Assembly: GCA_944389645.1 (NCBI GenBank)
Contig: CALXMZ010000033.1
Location: 1-50,335, forward strand
DNA: 50,335 nt
Origin: an uncultured Alphaproteobacteria bacterium
Lineage (GTDB): Bacteria > Pseudomonadota > Alphaproteobacteria > Rs-D84
Reading direction: 5' to 3'
Position numbers and translations under genes: made by a program. Positions 7,782 through 15,293 of this stretch are shown piece by piece; position 1 is the stretch's first letter; every line of letters starts with the position of its first letter. The notes beneath the pieces were generated by a model. The model was not told the DNA's origin. It made no database searches and saw only the letters and a program-made list of their open reading frames with translations.

Positions 7782-9488
7782 ATGTCGATAGCAATATTAA
7801 TATTTTTAGCGGTTTTATTTTTATTTGTCTGTACTTTAAGGCTTGCAAAAATAGGCGCGCTTGTGGCTTTTTTGTTGGCAGGTATAATATCGGGACCATA
7901 TGTATTGAATATGTTTCAATTGACTGACGCGTGGACTTTTTTAGGTGACCTTGGAATCATGTTTTTATGGTTTAATTTGGGGTTAGAGATAAATATGAAA
8001 CGTCTTTGGAATATGAGACGTACAATTTTTGGTTTTGGGGCAGCTCAGGTTTTAATGGTTGCCGTTATGCTGTTCCCTGTATTATTTGGTATTACTTCGT
8101 GGACGATATTAGGGTGTATAATGGTATCGTTGCTTTTGGCAATGTCAAGTACATCAGAAGATATGCAATTACTTATTGAAAGGAATCAGTTAAATACTAA
8201 TATGGGAAGGCAAACTTTTTCTATATTATTGTTTCAGGATTTATTGTCCATACCATTACTGGCGATGTTACCGGTATTTGCCGGTAAGACGTTTAATTTA
8301 GGTGCTACTGCAATTGATATTTTTGTTTTGTCTGCGGCTTTAATCATTAGTGTTGTAATCGTTGGTCGGTTTATATTAAATCCATTAATGAAATTAGTTG
8401 CTCGATTAAAATCTAAAGAAGCGTTTTTATTAGCGATAATGCTTAATATAGTAGCTTGGGCGATAGTAATGGATTTTATAGGGTTGCCAGTTGGTCTGGG
8501 GGCTTTTTTAGCAGGTATGCTATTATCAGAAACTATATATCGTCATCAAATTAGTGCAGAAATTACACCATATTCTATGCTTTTTATGGCCTTCTTTTTC
8601 ATATCTTTGGGGATGGGGTTAGATTTAACGTTGCTAAGTAATAATTGGTATATTTTATTAGCCGGTGTGATAGGTTTAATATTAATAAAATTTATAGCGA
8701 TATTTATTGTAGCGCGCGTTAGACAAGTAAGCATACAAGATTCTGTATCAATTGCTTTAGTTCTTGCCCAAGGGGGAGAGTTTGGTTTGCTTATGTTACA
8801 GACGATAAAAACTTCTGGGATAAATGCATTACCATTAGCGCATCAAGAGATTTTAACGGCTGTAATTATATTATCGATAATGTTGACTCCTATTTTGATA
8901 ACTATTTACGACTCGTTAAGAAAATCTGGAAAAATATTTTCAAATTATTTTCCTGTAGAAAAAAATAGAAAAATTGATGAACAGAAAACGGAAGTTGTTA
9001 TATGCGGTTTCGGTAGAGTAGGGCAGATTATATCACAAATGTTAATAGCAGAAGATATTTCATATGTTGCTGTTGATCTTGATGTTAATGTGGTTATGTT
9101 GGGTAGAGAACAAGGTTTTAATGTTATATATGGTGATACTAGGAATGAAGCGGTTCTTCGTGAAATAGGTGTTAATTCTAGGAAAACGAAAGCGGTTGTT
9201 GTAGCTTTGGATAACGCGAATAACGCAAGAGATACTGTTCTTACCATTAGAAATATTGCTCCAAGAGTAAAAATTTTTGCAAGAGCACGAAATCTAGCGG
9301 ATTCAAAAATCTTATTAGAAGAAGGAGTGGTTGAAGCGCAACCAGAAACTATAGAATCTTCTTTCTTTTTGGGTTATGGGCTTTTAAGTCATTTGGGTAT
9401 ATCTGAAAAGAAAATAGATGATTTATTAAACGAGTTTCGTTCAAATAATTATGAAATGGTGGATAATACGATTGCTGACGAAAAGTGA
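7782..9488 (+). CDS. Kef-type monovalent cation:proton antiporter (CPA2) with TrkA-N domain
   Basis: A 568-residue inner-membrane protein of the CPA2 family (KefB/KefC type). The first about 390 residues form roughly a dozen hydrophobic segments, with FLWFNLGLEI and the GLPVGLGAFLAGMLLSE stretch typical of the Na+/H+ exchanger fold. From about residue 403 there is a cytosolic Rossmann TrkA-N domain (VVICGFGRVGQIISQ) that would bind NAD or a related ligand. Kef systems export K+ and acidify the cytoplasm during electrophile stress. It is somewhat short for KefB/KefC (about 600-620), and no KefF/KefG partner is adjacent, so the exact ion and regulator are uncertain. AGAGAGAG upstream is a fair ribosome binding site. 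Confidence 0.85.
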   Translation: MSIAILIFLAVLFLFVCTLRLAKIGALVAFLLAGIISGPYVLNMFQLTDAWTFLGDLGIMFLWFNLGLEINMKRLWNMRRTIFGFGAAQVLMVAVMLFPVLFGITSWTILGCIMVSLLLAMSSTSEDMQLLIERNQLNTNMGRQTFSILLFQDLLSIPLLAMLPVFAGKTFNLGATAIDIFVLSAALIISVVIVGRFILNPLMKLVARLKSKEAFLLAIMLNIVAWAIVMDFIGLPVGLGAFLAGMLLSETIYRHQISAEITPYSMLFMAFFFISLGMGLDLTLLSNNWYILLAGVIGLILIKFIAIFIVARVRQVSIQDSVSIALVLAQGGEFGLLMLQTIKTSGINALPLAHQEILTAVIILSIMLTPILITIYDSLRKSGKIFSNYFPVEKNRKIDEQKTEVVICGFGRVGQIISQMLIAEDISYVAVDLDVNVVMLGREQGFNVIYGDTRNEAVLREIGVNSRKTKAVVVALDNANNARDTVLTIRNIAPRVKIFARARNLADSKILLEEGVVEAQPETIESSFFLGYGLLSHLGISEKKIDDLLNEFRSNNYEMVDNTIADEK

Positions 9489-9511
9489 GAAAGCTTTTAT
9501 TTGTAATAGAT

Positions 9512-9538
9512 AAAAGTCTCTATTTCCAGAGACTTTTT
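9512..9538 (+). terminator. Terminator after the Kef-type antiporter
   Basis: A 9-bp perfect stem (AAAAGTCTC / GAGACTTTT) with an eight-base loop, ending in a T run, 24 bases after the stop codon. Confidence 0.85.
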
Positions 9539-9542
9539 ATAT

Positions 9543-9571
9543 TTGATTTTATTTGTAAGTATTGTTATATT
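9543..9571 (+). promoter_or_regulatory. Promoter of lspA-yidC
   Basis: TTGATT (9543-9548), a 17-base spacer and TATATT (9566-9571) sit between the preceding terminator and lspA. The expected start site is about 15 bases before the ATG. Confidence 0.55.
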
Positions 9572-9591
9572 TCAGAAAATAGGTAAAGAAT

Positions 9592-10146
9592 ATGAGAAAT
9601 AAAATCATAAAATATTTAATAATAATATTACTAATTATATTATTAGATCAATTTTCTAAAAGTATTTTATTACATATGATAACTGGTTCTGTGCCTTTAT
9701 TTGGTAATGCATGGGACGTTGTAAGTTATCCTTATTTAATGTCGCAAGTTTTTGATTTCTTTAATATTGTATTTACTTGGAATCCTGGTACGTCGTTTTC
9801 TATGCTTCGTGCTATAGGTGAAGTTGCTCCTATAATTATAATAATAGGAACAGGTTTCATAATAGGTTTTATTGGTTATTATTTATTTATTCGTGCACAG
9901 TCTTATGAAAGATTACCATTGGCATTGATTGTTGGTGGTGCTACGGGTAATTTAATTGATCGCGTTCGTTTTGGGGCTGTAATTGACTTTTTAGATTTTC
10001 ACGTTGGTGGGTGGCACTGGCCGGCTTTTAACGTTGCCGATATTTGCATTGTTGTCGGGGTTTGTTTATTTTTATTAAATTGGTATCTTGCAAGAAGACG
10101 TTGTTTGAAAAATATAAAAGAAAATAAAATTAAAGGTGGTAAATAA
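9592..10146 (+). CDS. lspA: Lipoprotein signal peptidase (signal peptidase II)
   Basis: LspA cleaves the signal peptide of prolipoproteins after lipidation, in the inner membrane. The 184-residue protein has four hydrophobic segments, an N-terminal LLDQFSKSIL motif, FNIVFTWNPGTSFSML and the two catalytic aspartates D123 (GNLIDRV) and D150 (FNVADICI). Two bases separate its stop from the yidC ATG, so the two envelope-assembly genes are probably one operon. One clear likely substrate in the window is the PLD-type lipoprotein at 37.7 kb. Confidence 0.95.
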   Translation: MRNKIIKYLIIILLIILLDQFSKSILLHMITGSVPLFGNAWDVVSYPYLMSQVFDFFNIVFTWNPGTSFSMLRAIGEVAPIIIIIGTGFIIGFIGYYLFIRAQSYERLPLALIVGGATGNLIDRVRFGAVIDFLDFHVGGWHWPAFNVADICIVVGVCLFLLNWYLARRRCLKNIKENKIKGGK

Positions 10147-10148
10147 TT

Positions 10149-11738
10149 ATGGTTAGGTATTTAGATAATAATTCCGGGTTTAAACAGTGGAACGCGAATA
10201 AGGAAGTAAACAAATCTTCAAAATCTAAGATTGGTAGTTTTTTTTGGTGGGTTCTTTTATTTTTTGCATCTTGGTGGTTAATAGGTTCATGGATGGCACC
10301 AAAAAATACAGAATACAAAGTTTCTGATGAAAAAACTGTAATAGAAGATTTATCATCAGTTCCGACCTCAGAAATTAGTTCAGAAGATATTTCTGCTGAA
10401 ATTCAGGGTTTACGTATTTCTAATATAAATTTATTAAAATTTGCTAAAAATGGTTCTGATTTTAACTCGAAAACGCACGTTTCTTTATTAAATGACGTGG
10501 GGACTTTTGCAGAAATAGGTTTTATTGCTTCTGGAACAAACGCACCTGTTGCAACAACTGTATGGAAAAAAGAAGGAGATACTTTCATTTGGCGAAACTC
10601 TAGTGGCATTGAATATCGTCGTACTATCAGCATAGATGGTTATGTGGTGACAATAGAAGATGCGATAAAAAATACGTCTGGTAAAGACGTTTCTATTGCT
10701 CCGTATGCTAAAATAGTAAGTTCGAATAATAAACCTTCGTCTGCAGGGGTTTTTACAGGTGCAATTGCTTATGTAAATTCTGATATTGAACGAGACGATT
10801 GGCATGATTTAGATAAAAAGTCTTTTGCTTATTCTACAACTACGGGTTTTATTGGTTTTGCTGATCAATATTGGGAAACCATAGTTTCTATAGATAGTCT
10901 TGATCAGACTTTACGAGTAAAAAAGCAAGATGTAAATTTATATCAATCTGATGTAGTTGCTAATCCAATTTCTATTGCGTCAGGTGAAACGAAAAATTTT
11001 ACTACGAATTTATTTGTTGGACCACGTGATCAGAAGGTTTTGGATTCTGCAAGTAAGAAAATTGCAGGTATAAATGAAACGATGGATTATGGTTGGTTTT
11101 GGTTTTTGGCAAGACCTATGTTATGGGCATTGAATGCATTAAATTCAATTGTTATGAATTATGGTATTGCAATAATTATTTTGACTATTTTATTACGTTT
11201 AGTTATATGGCCTCTTACTAGGAAATCATATACATCAATGATTGCTATGCAGAAAATGCAACCTGAAATGGAGCGTATACAAAAATTGTATGTAAATGAT
11301 AAAGCTCGTATGCAGATGGAAATGATGCGTTTATATCAAACACATAAAACATCACCGATGTCTGGGTGTTTACCGATGTTAATACAGATTCCTATTTTCT
11401 TTGCGTTATATAAAGCTTTGTTAATATCTGTTCAGATGCGTAGTGCACATTTTTTATGGATTCGTGATTTAGCTGCAATGGATCCTTATTTTATATTACC
11501 CATATTAATGGGGTTAACAATGTGGTTGCAACAGCATTTACAGACTGTATCTATGGCAAATAAAGAAACAAATAAGAATGATCCAGTTGCTCAGACGCAG
11601 AAAGCGATGAAGTGGATGCCATTAATATTTACTATTATGTTTGCGTGGATGCCTGCAGGTTTAGTTCTTTATTGGACAGTTTCAAATGTATTCGGAATCG
11701 GACAAATGTATTATATAAAAAAGTATGTAAAAAAGTAA
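10149..11738 (+). CDS. yidC: Membrane protein insertase YidC
   Basis: YidC inserts and folds inner-membrane proteins, alone or with SecYEG. The 529-residue protein has the Gram-negative architecture: an N-terminal membrane anchor (about residues 27-49), a large periplasmic beta domain (about 85-300), and a C-terminal five-helix 60KD_IMP/Oxa1 region beginning around MDYGWFWFLARPMLWAL. That region contains the conserved Arg in LLRLVIWPLTRKSY and MSGCLPMLIQIPIFFALYKAL. The usual alphaproteobacterial neighbours rnpA, rpmH and yihA are absent; here yidC follows lspA. Confidence 0.96.
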   Translation: MVRYLDNNSGFKQWNANKEVNKSSKSKIGSFFWWVLLFFASWWLIGSWMAPKNTEYKVSDEKTVIEDLSSVPTSEISSEDISAEIQGLRISNINLLKFAKNGSDFNSKTHVSLLNDVGTFAEIGFIASGTNAPVATTVWKKEGDTFIWRNSSGIEYRRTISIDGYVVTIEDAIKNTSGKDVSIAPYAKIVSSNNKPSSAGVFTGAIAYVNSDIERDDWHDLDKKSFAYSTTTGFIGFADQYWETIVSIDSLDQTLRVKKQDVNLYQSDVVANPISIASGETKNFTTNLFVGPRDQKVLDSASKKIAGINETMDYGWFWFLARPMLWALNALNSIVMNYGIAIIILTILLRLVIWPLTRKSYTSMIAMQKMQPEMERIQKLYVNDKARMQMEMMRLYQTHKTSPMSGCLPMLIQIPIFFALYKALLISVQMRSAHFLWIRDLAAMDPYFILPILMGLTMWLQQHLQTVSMANKETNKNDPVAQTQKAMKWMPLIFTIMFAWMPAGLVLYWTVSNVFGIGQMYYIKKYVKK

Positions 11739-11760
11739 AAAACGCCGTTATAGGCGTTTT
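11739..11760. terminator. Bidirectional terminator between yidC and the 112-aa gene
   Basis: An 8-bp stem (AAAACGCC / GGCGTTTT) with a six-base loop starts immediately after the yidC stop codon. It overlaps the stop of the convergent minus-strand gene. T runs flank it on both strands. Confidence 0.8.
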
Positions 11761-12086
11761 AATTTTTTATATAATTTATAAGGTGTCTGAATAAATGGGG
11801 CATATAATCCGATAACCTTTTTTGTAAGATCTACGCAAGTTTTAGATTTTTTATAATTATAAGATTTTATATTATATATGTTTATAAATTCCCAACCCGC
11901 GTTACGTAATAGCTTTAAAGAATCAAGAGTTAGTATAATTTTTTTTATATGATTTTTCTTTATAAACTGAAGCATTATATATTCATTATTTTTGTTTATT
12001 AAGATAGGAGCACAATGTTTATATTTTCTGCAGAATAATTTGGGGAAAAGTTTTGATGTTTTTCTTGAAAAACCTATAATAATCAT
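11748..12086 (-). CDS. Small protein resembling permuted papain-like amidases
   Basis: A 112-residue basic protein with a good ribosome binding site (AAAGGA) before ATG 12086. I cannot name it. It begins IIIGFSRKTS, has H24 followed by Cys (KYKHCAPIL), and ends with C84 in TCVDLTKKVIGL followed by QTPYKLYKKL. A His first and a Cys later, with a C-V-x-x-x-K-x-x-x-G and a TP-x-x-LY tail, is the arrangement of small circularly permuted NlpC/papain-like proteins found in phages and bacteria. That would suggest a Cys-His amidase or thioesterase, but the link rests on pattern resemblance only. There is no signal peptide. A terminator separates it from the 116-aa gene upstream. Confidence 0.6.
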   Translation of the reverse strand: MIIIGFSRKTSKLFPKLFCRKYKHCAPILINKNNEYIMLQFIKKNHIKKIILTLDSLKLLRNAGWEFINIYNIKSYNYKKSKTCVDLTKKVIGLYAPFIQTPYKLYKKLKRL

Positions 12087-12108
12087 TTTTTATCCTTTTA
12101 AAAAGAAC

Positions 12109-12127
12109 CCGTACCATAAAAGTACGG
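12109..12127 (-). terminator. Terminator after the 116-aa gene
   Basis: A CCGTAC / GTACGG stem with a seven-base loop. Read on the minus strand, it is followed by a T-rich run (12105-12099), just before the ribosome binding site of the 112-aa gene. Confidence 0.65.
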
Positions 12128-12140
12128 ATCCAGATAAAAA

Positions 12141-12491
12141 TTATTCTTCAATCCAGCCGCGTTTAATTCCTGCGGTTTCAATTACATTCATTGCACGACG
12201 CCACAAGTCTGCAGAACGATTCTCTTCCCAAATATATTGATGTGGAGCCCGTCTTTTATCACCAAATTTTTTCATTACATTAAGTTGTTCTCGGCTTAAT
12301 TGACCAGATAAATATAATTTTGTTATAAGAGTTTCTACATCTAATAATTCGCATGGGCGTTTTGTGTAAGAATTATGTTTTTTTATGAAACCATTTTGGA
12401 TAGATTTCGAATATAAGAACCAAAACCATAGTTGCTCTGCGTTCTGAAATTTTTCTGTGAAACAATTTAATTGAATATTCTGAGATATCAT
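12141..12491 (-). CDS. Conserved hypothetical protein (116 aa)
   Basis: I do not recognise a named family. The protein is soluble, with no signal peptide or membrane segment. It has an N-terminal aromatic patch (EQLWFWFLYSKSIQ), a central RPCELLDVETLITKLYLSGQLSREQL and a C-terminal SADLWRRAMNVIETAGIKRGWIEE. The LW..AM pattern and the RPCE-D-x-E motif remind me of a small alphaproteobacterial hypothetical, but I could not verify this. Translation is clearly intended: AGGAGG lies 8 bases before ATG 12491 and a promoter (TTTACA-17-TATATA) lies upstream. It is followed by its own terminator, so it is probably monocistronic. Confidence 0.65.
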   Translation of the reverse strand: MISQNIQLNCFTEKFQNAEQLWFWFLYSKSIQNGFIKKHNSYTKRPCELLDVETLITKLYLSGQLSREQLNVMKKFGDKRRAPHQYIWEENRSADLWRRAMNVIETAGIKRGWIEE

Positions 12492-12525
12492 TTTATTCTC
12501 CTCCTTTTTTAATTGCCCGACACGA

Positions 12526-12554
12526 TATATAAAACATCAATGGAAAACTGTAAA
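12526..12554 (-). promoter_or_regulatory. Promoter of the 116-aa gene
   Basis: On the minus strand, TTTACA (12554-12549), 17 bases, then TATATA (12531-12526). The predicted start lies about 28 bases before the ATG at 12491, leaving room for the AGGAGG. Confidence 0.5.
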
Positions 12555-12560
12555 ACGTTA

Positions 12561-12598
12561 CAACCAAAGGTTGAAATTCGAATCAGTTTTCTGATTCG
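12561..12598. promoter_or_regulatory. Two adjacent palindromes upstream of the 116-aa gene promoter
   Basis: CAACC-AAA-GGTTG (12561-12573) and CGAATCAG-TTTT-CTGATTCG (12579-12598) are both perfect inverted repeats, 5 bases apart. They lie directly upstream of the -35 element (12554-12549). A related ATTCGAAT palindrome follows near 12621. They could be operators or hairpins of a short RNA; nothing in the sequence decides between these. Confidence 0.4.
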
Positions 12599-12653
12599 TT
12601 AATAAGTTTTGTTTTCGTATATTCGAATCGTGTTTTTTGTGTTTTTTATATAA

Positions 12654-12680
12654 AAAACGCGCTAAGGTTTAGCGCGTTTT
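12654..12680. terminator. Strong terminator-like hairpin between virB10 and the 116-aa gene
   Basis: A 10-bp perfect stem (AAAACGCGCT / AGCGCGTTTT) with a seven-base loop, with T runs on both strands. For the minus strand it would be a second, back-up terminator after virB10. Confidence 0.8.
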
Positions 12681-12748
12681 TAAAAGCTTTTATATTATCA
12701 TTTTATATTATATCATAAACTCCTATTTTTTTCAATTATTGAATAAAG

Positions 12749-12768
12749 AACCGCCATAAATGGCGGTT
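12749..12768 (-). terminator. Terminator after virB10
   Basis: An 8-bp perfect stem (AACCGCCA / TGGCGGTT) with a TTTA loop on the minus strand, starting four bases past the virB10 stop and followed by CTTTATTC. Confidence 0.75.
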
Positions 12769-12771
12769 TAG

Positions 12772-15270
12772 TTATAAGATTGGAGGAAAACAGTCCCCCC
12801 CCGTTTCAGGACAACAATTAAAACCTTGTTCGCCCATATCTGTGTATATTTCACCAGGGCAGCAGCCGTATTCGTCAGGTAAAGTACCGTTTTCGTCACA
12901 AGTAATAACATTAACAACCGTTTCTTGTGTTTCTGTTTCTGTTGTCTGGAACGGATTTTGGATAGATCCGTCGTCGTTATAAGTTAACCCAAGTATTTCT
13001 TTATTATAAGTTTCACTACCAGAAATACCTGTTATTGTATTACTATTTGACCATGTGTCATAACTATTAATAGATTGGCCCGGAGAATAATTCGTTTTAA
13101 ATTGATCTTGCTGGTTTTGATACAAGACATCTTGTTTTACGTTATTTATTGCTTGATAATTCAGAGACTGACAATAAGCTAAAATTGTTCTATATTCATA
13201 ACCAGAATTATAAATTTGTTCTAGCATACCTTTATTAATATCCCAAATACCGCTAGAATCTGTCGTGCAATATTGCCCAAGATCAAATGAACGGACTTGA
13301 CCTACCCAAGATGGGTCATTATAGTTTATTGTTACACCTGGGTTAGATCTCCAACTATCATTACGAAAATTTCTTTCATCTTCCATTTTTGTAGCCTTTC
13401 GTACGTTTTCTACAGAGCATTCTTTATTATTATCTGTTCCGCAAGTTATAACTAAGTCATTAGGTGAAAAAATTGTAATGCGAGTCCCAGCAGCAATTGA
13501 GAAAGGTGGTATAGTATTGTCCATTGCATCAACTAGTAGTTTTTGTGCAACTTGGTTCCATGCGGTGATAATTTCGTTTTTTGCTAATTCTGATGATCGA
13601 ACAGTTCCAGATTGCACAACCGTATTATTATCTAGATCAATTTGATTAACAAATGTATCAGCAATAGGAGCAATCATATTAACTGCGGCTGGAACGATTG
13701 CTGTTAGCATTGGCATGACGATTTGTTCTACATAGTCTGTACTACCATGTCCTGGAACACCTGCTCGTCCTTGAGAATCTCCAGAAAATGGTTGACTCTC
13801 AGCATTGTGAAAATTAAACTCCACCCCATTGGGCAAAATAAATTGATACCATTTTATCTGCATGCGACCAATAGATTTGTAAGGACCTGGTAATTCGCCT
13901 GTGACATATCCCAGAATCAAAGTTCCTGTTGGTATTATTACCGTGCGTCCATCGTCAGAATATACGTTTCTATCAACTGTTGCACGTACAGGTAAATTTT
14001 GCCCAGAACATTGACTTCCAATACAATTATATAAAGAAGGATCTGCGCGAACTTCAGAAACAATTGTTGCGGGTATTGGTTTATATTGACGTAATACGAA
14101 CTTTCTATCAAATGGATCAGAAGAAAAAATAGCATTTTTACTACTTGATCCGATAATAGTAGGGTTTTTATTAGATTCTAACTTAATACGAGTTATCTGT
14201 TCTATAGGTTGCATATTTGCACTTTGAGCTAATAATTCTTCTGTCGTTAATTGTCTAGCTTTATTAACTGTTTTCTTTGACACTGGGTTTGATAGCTGTG
14301 GAATTGCCCCATTCGTTATAGATGTGTAACCTATATGTTCTGCATCTGTACCAATTTTTTTCCCATTATCATTTATATCTATTATTATACCGGTATCAGG
14401 GTTATATACTCCTGTTGGAGTATCGCAATTTTTATCTGAAAATGGGTGAAAGTAATAAGCTCCTGCTTCTGGGCGGATCCAACCGCTTTGAATACCAGAT
14501 AAATTGTAACCAGGAAAAGCAAAATCAGAACACTTTTCTGCAGGTGTTTCTTCAGTTAAATTTTCTTTAACCGGTTGAACGTCGATTGATTCCGCAACTT
14601 TTTCTTCTACTGGTTTCATAGTTTTTTCTTCAAAAAAATTATTTGATGAAGCAATTGCATTTATTTCTTTTTCTATTTCTTTTTTAGGTTCTTCTTTTTC
14701 TTCTTTGTCTAAGTTTTCCTGTTGTTGATTATCTATTGAAAATTGTGGGAGAGGCGTTTCTACTATTGGTTCTTTAGCTCCTAATATAAACATAATTTTT
14801 TCACTATCCGTCATTATATTTGACTCATCTACACCATGCCAATCAACGAATAATTCAACCGTTTCTGTTTTCATTTGTTCTGTTGGTCGATACTCTACAG
14901 TAATTGAGCAAGGATTATTTGTATCTATCTGAGCCATAGCAGTACAATTTTCCTGTGGTTTTGTAGATAAACCATTTACTTCCTTACCCCAATTTATTTT
15001 TAAGATTTTTGCAGGTGCGTTAGAAGAAATTTTTATCGTTTCTTTCTTTGTTTCACCGACAACTACATCTGCCCAATTTATAGTATCAGGGTTAATTTTT
15101 AGATTTATCGCAACAGCATCAACGTTTTTAATTTCTTCTTTATCTTTATTCGTTAATAATAAAGTTAACAAAATTAAAACCACAACAAAAGCAGCGATAA
15201 GCAACAGCCATTGAATATGTTTAGGCGTGCTTTTACGTAGTTCTGAAAATTGTTTTTTTATATTATTCAT
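12772..15270 (-). CDS. VirB10/TrbI-like type IV secretion core protein with extra N-terminal beta domain and Cys-rich tail
   Basis: An 832-residue protein, about twice the usual VirB10 length. It has a short cytosolic N-terminus and one membrane helix (about 18-40). A periplasmic beta-rich domain follows (about 50-150, with WADVVVGETKKETIKISS and CSITVEYRP), resembling the Ig-like ASPM/Hydin fold. Next is an acidic Glu/Lys/Pro linker, then the VirB10/TrbI barrel (about 415-610): RATVDRNVYSDDGRTVIIPTG, GRMQIKWYQFILPNGVEF and the end IAAGTRITIFSPNDLVI. The last about 45 residues carry six cysteines in C, CC, CC and C groups. VirB10 links the inner and outer membranes and gates substrate passage. 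It is the last gene of a virB8-9-10 operon; terminators follow and no VirB11, VirB4 or VirD4 is nearby. VirB10 assignment of the central domain is good; the extra domains are described from sequence only. Confidence 0.85.
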   Translation of the reverse strand: MNNIKKQFSELRKSTPKHIQWLLLIAAFVVVLILLTLLLTNKDKEEIKNVDAVAINLKINPDTINWADVVVGETKKETIKISSNAPAKILKINWGKEVNGLSTKPQENCTAMAQIDTNNPCSITVEYRPTEQMKTETVELFVDWHGVDESNIMTDSEKIMFILGAKEPIVETPLPQFSIDNQQQENLDKEEKEEPKKEIEKEINAIASSNNFFEEKTMKPVEEKVAESIDVQPVKENLTEETPAEKCSDFAFPGYNLSGIQSGWIRPEAGAYYFHPFSDKNCDTPTGVYNPDTGIIIDINDNGKKIGTDAEHIGYTSITNGAIPQLSNPVSKKTVNKARQLTTEELLAQSANMQPIEQITRIKLESNKNPTIIGSSSKNAIFSSDPFDRKFVLRQYKPIPATIVSEVRADPSLYNCIGSQCSGQNLPVRATVDRNVYSDDGRTVIIPTGTLILGYVTGELPGPYKSIGRMQIKWYQFILPNGVEFNFHNAESQPFSGDSQGRAGVPGHGSTDYVEQIVMPMLTAIVPAAVNMIAPIADTFVNQIDLDNNTVVQSGTVRSSELAKNEIITAWNQVAQKLLVDAMDNTIPPFSIAAGTRITIFSPNDLVITCGTDNNKECSVENVRKATKMEDERNFRNDSWRSNPGVTINYNDPSWVGQVRSFDLGQYCTTDSSGIWDINKGMLEQIYNSGYEYRTILAYCQSLNYQAINNVKQDVLYQNQQDQFKTNYSPGQSINSYDTWSNSNTITGISGSETYNKEILGLTYNDDGSIQNPFQTTETETQETVVNVITCDENGTLPDEYGCCPGEIYTDMGEQGFNCCPETGGDCFPPIL

Positions 15271-15293
15271 AATTTAATCCGCATTCATACAAG

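Noticed and set aside
13929..14570. Open frames inside the virB10 region on both strands
   Set aside because: They overlap the VirB10 coding frame, lack ribosome binding sites and show no family features.
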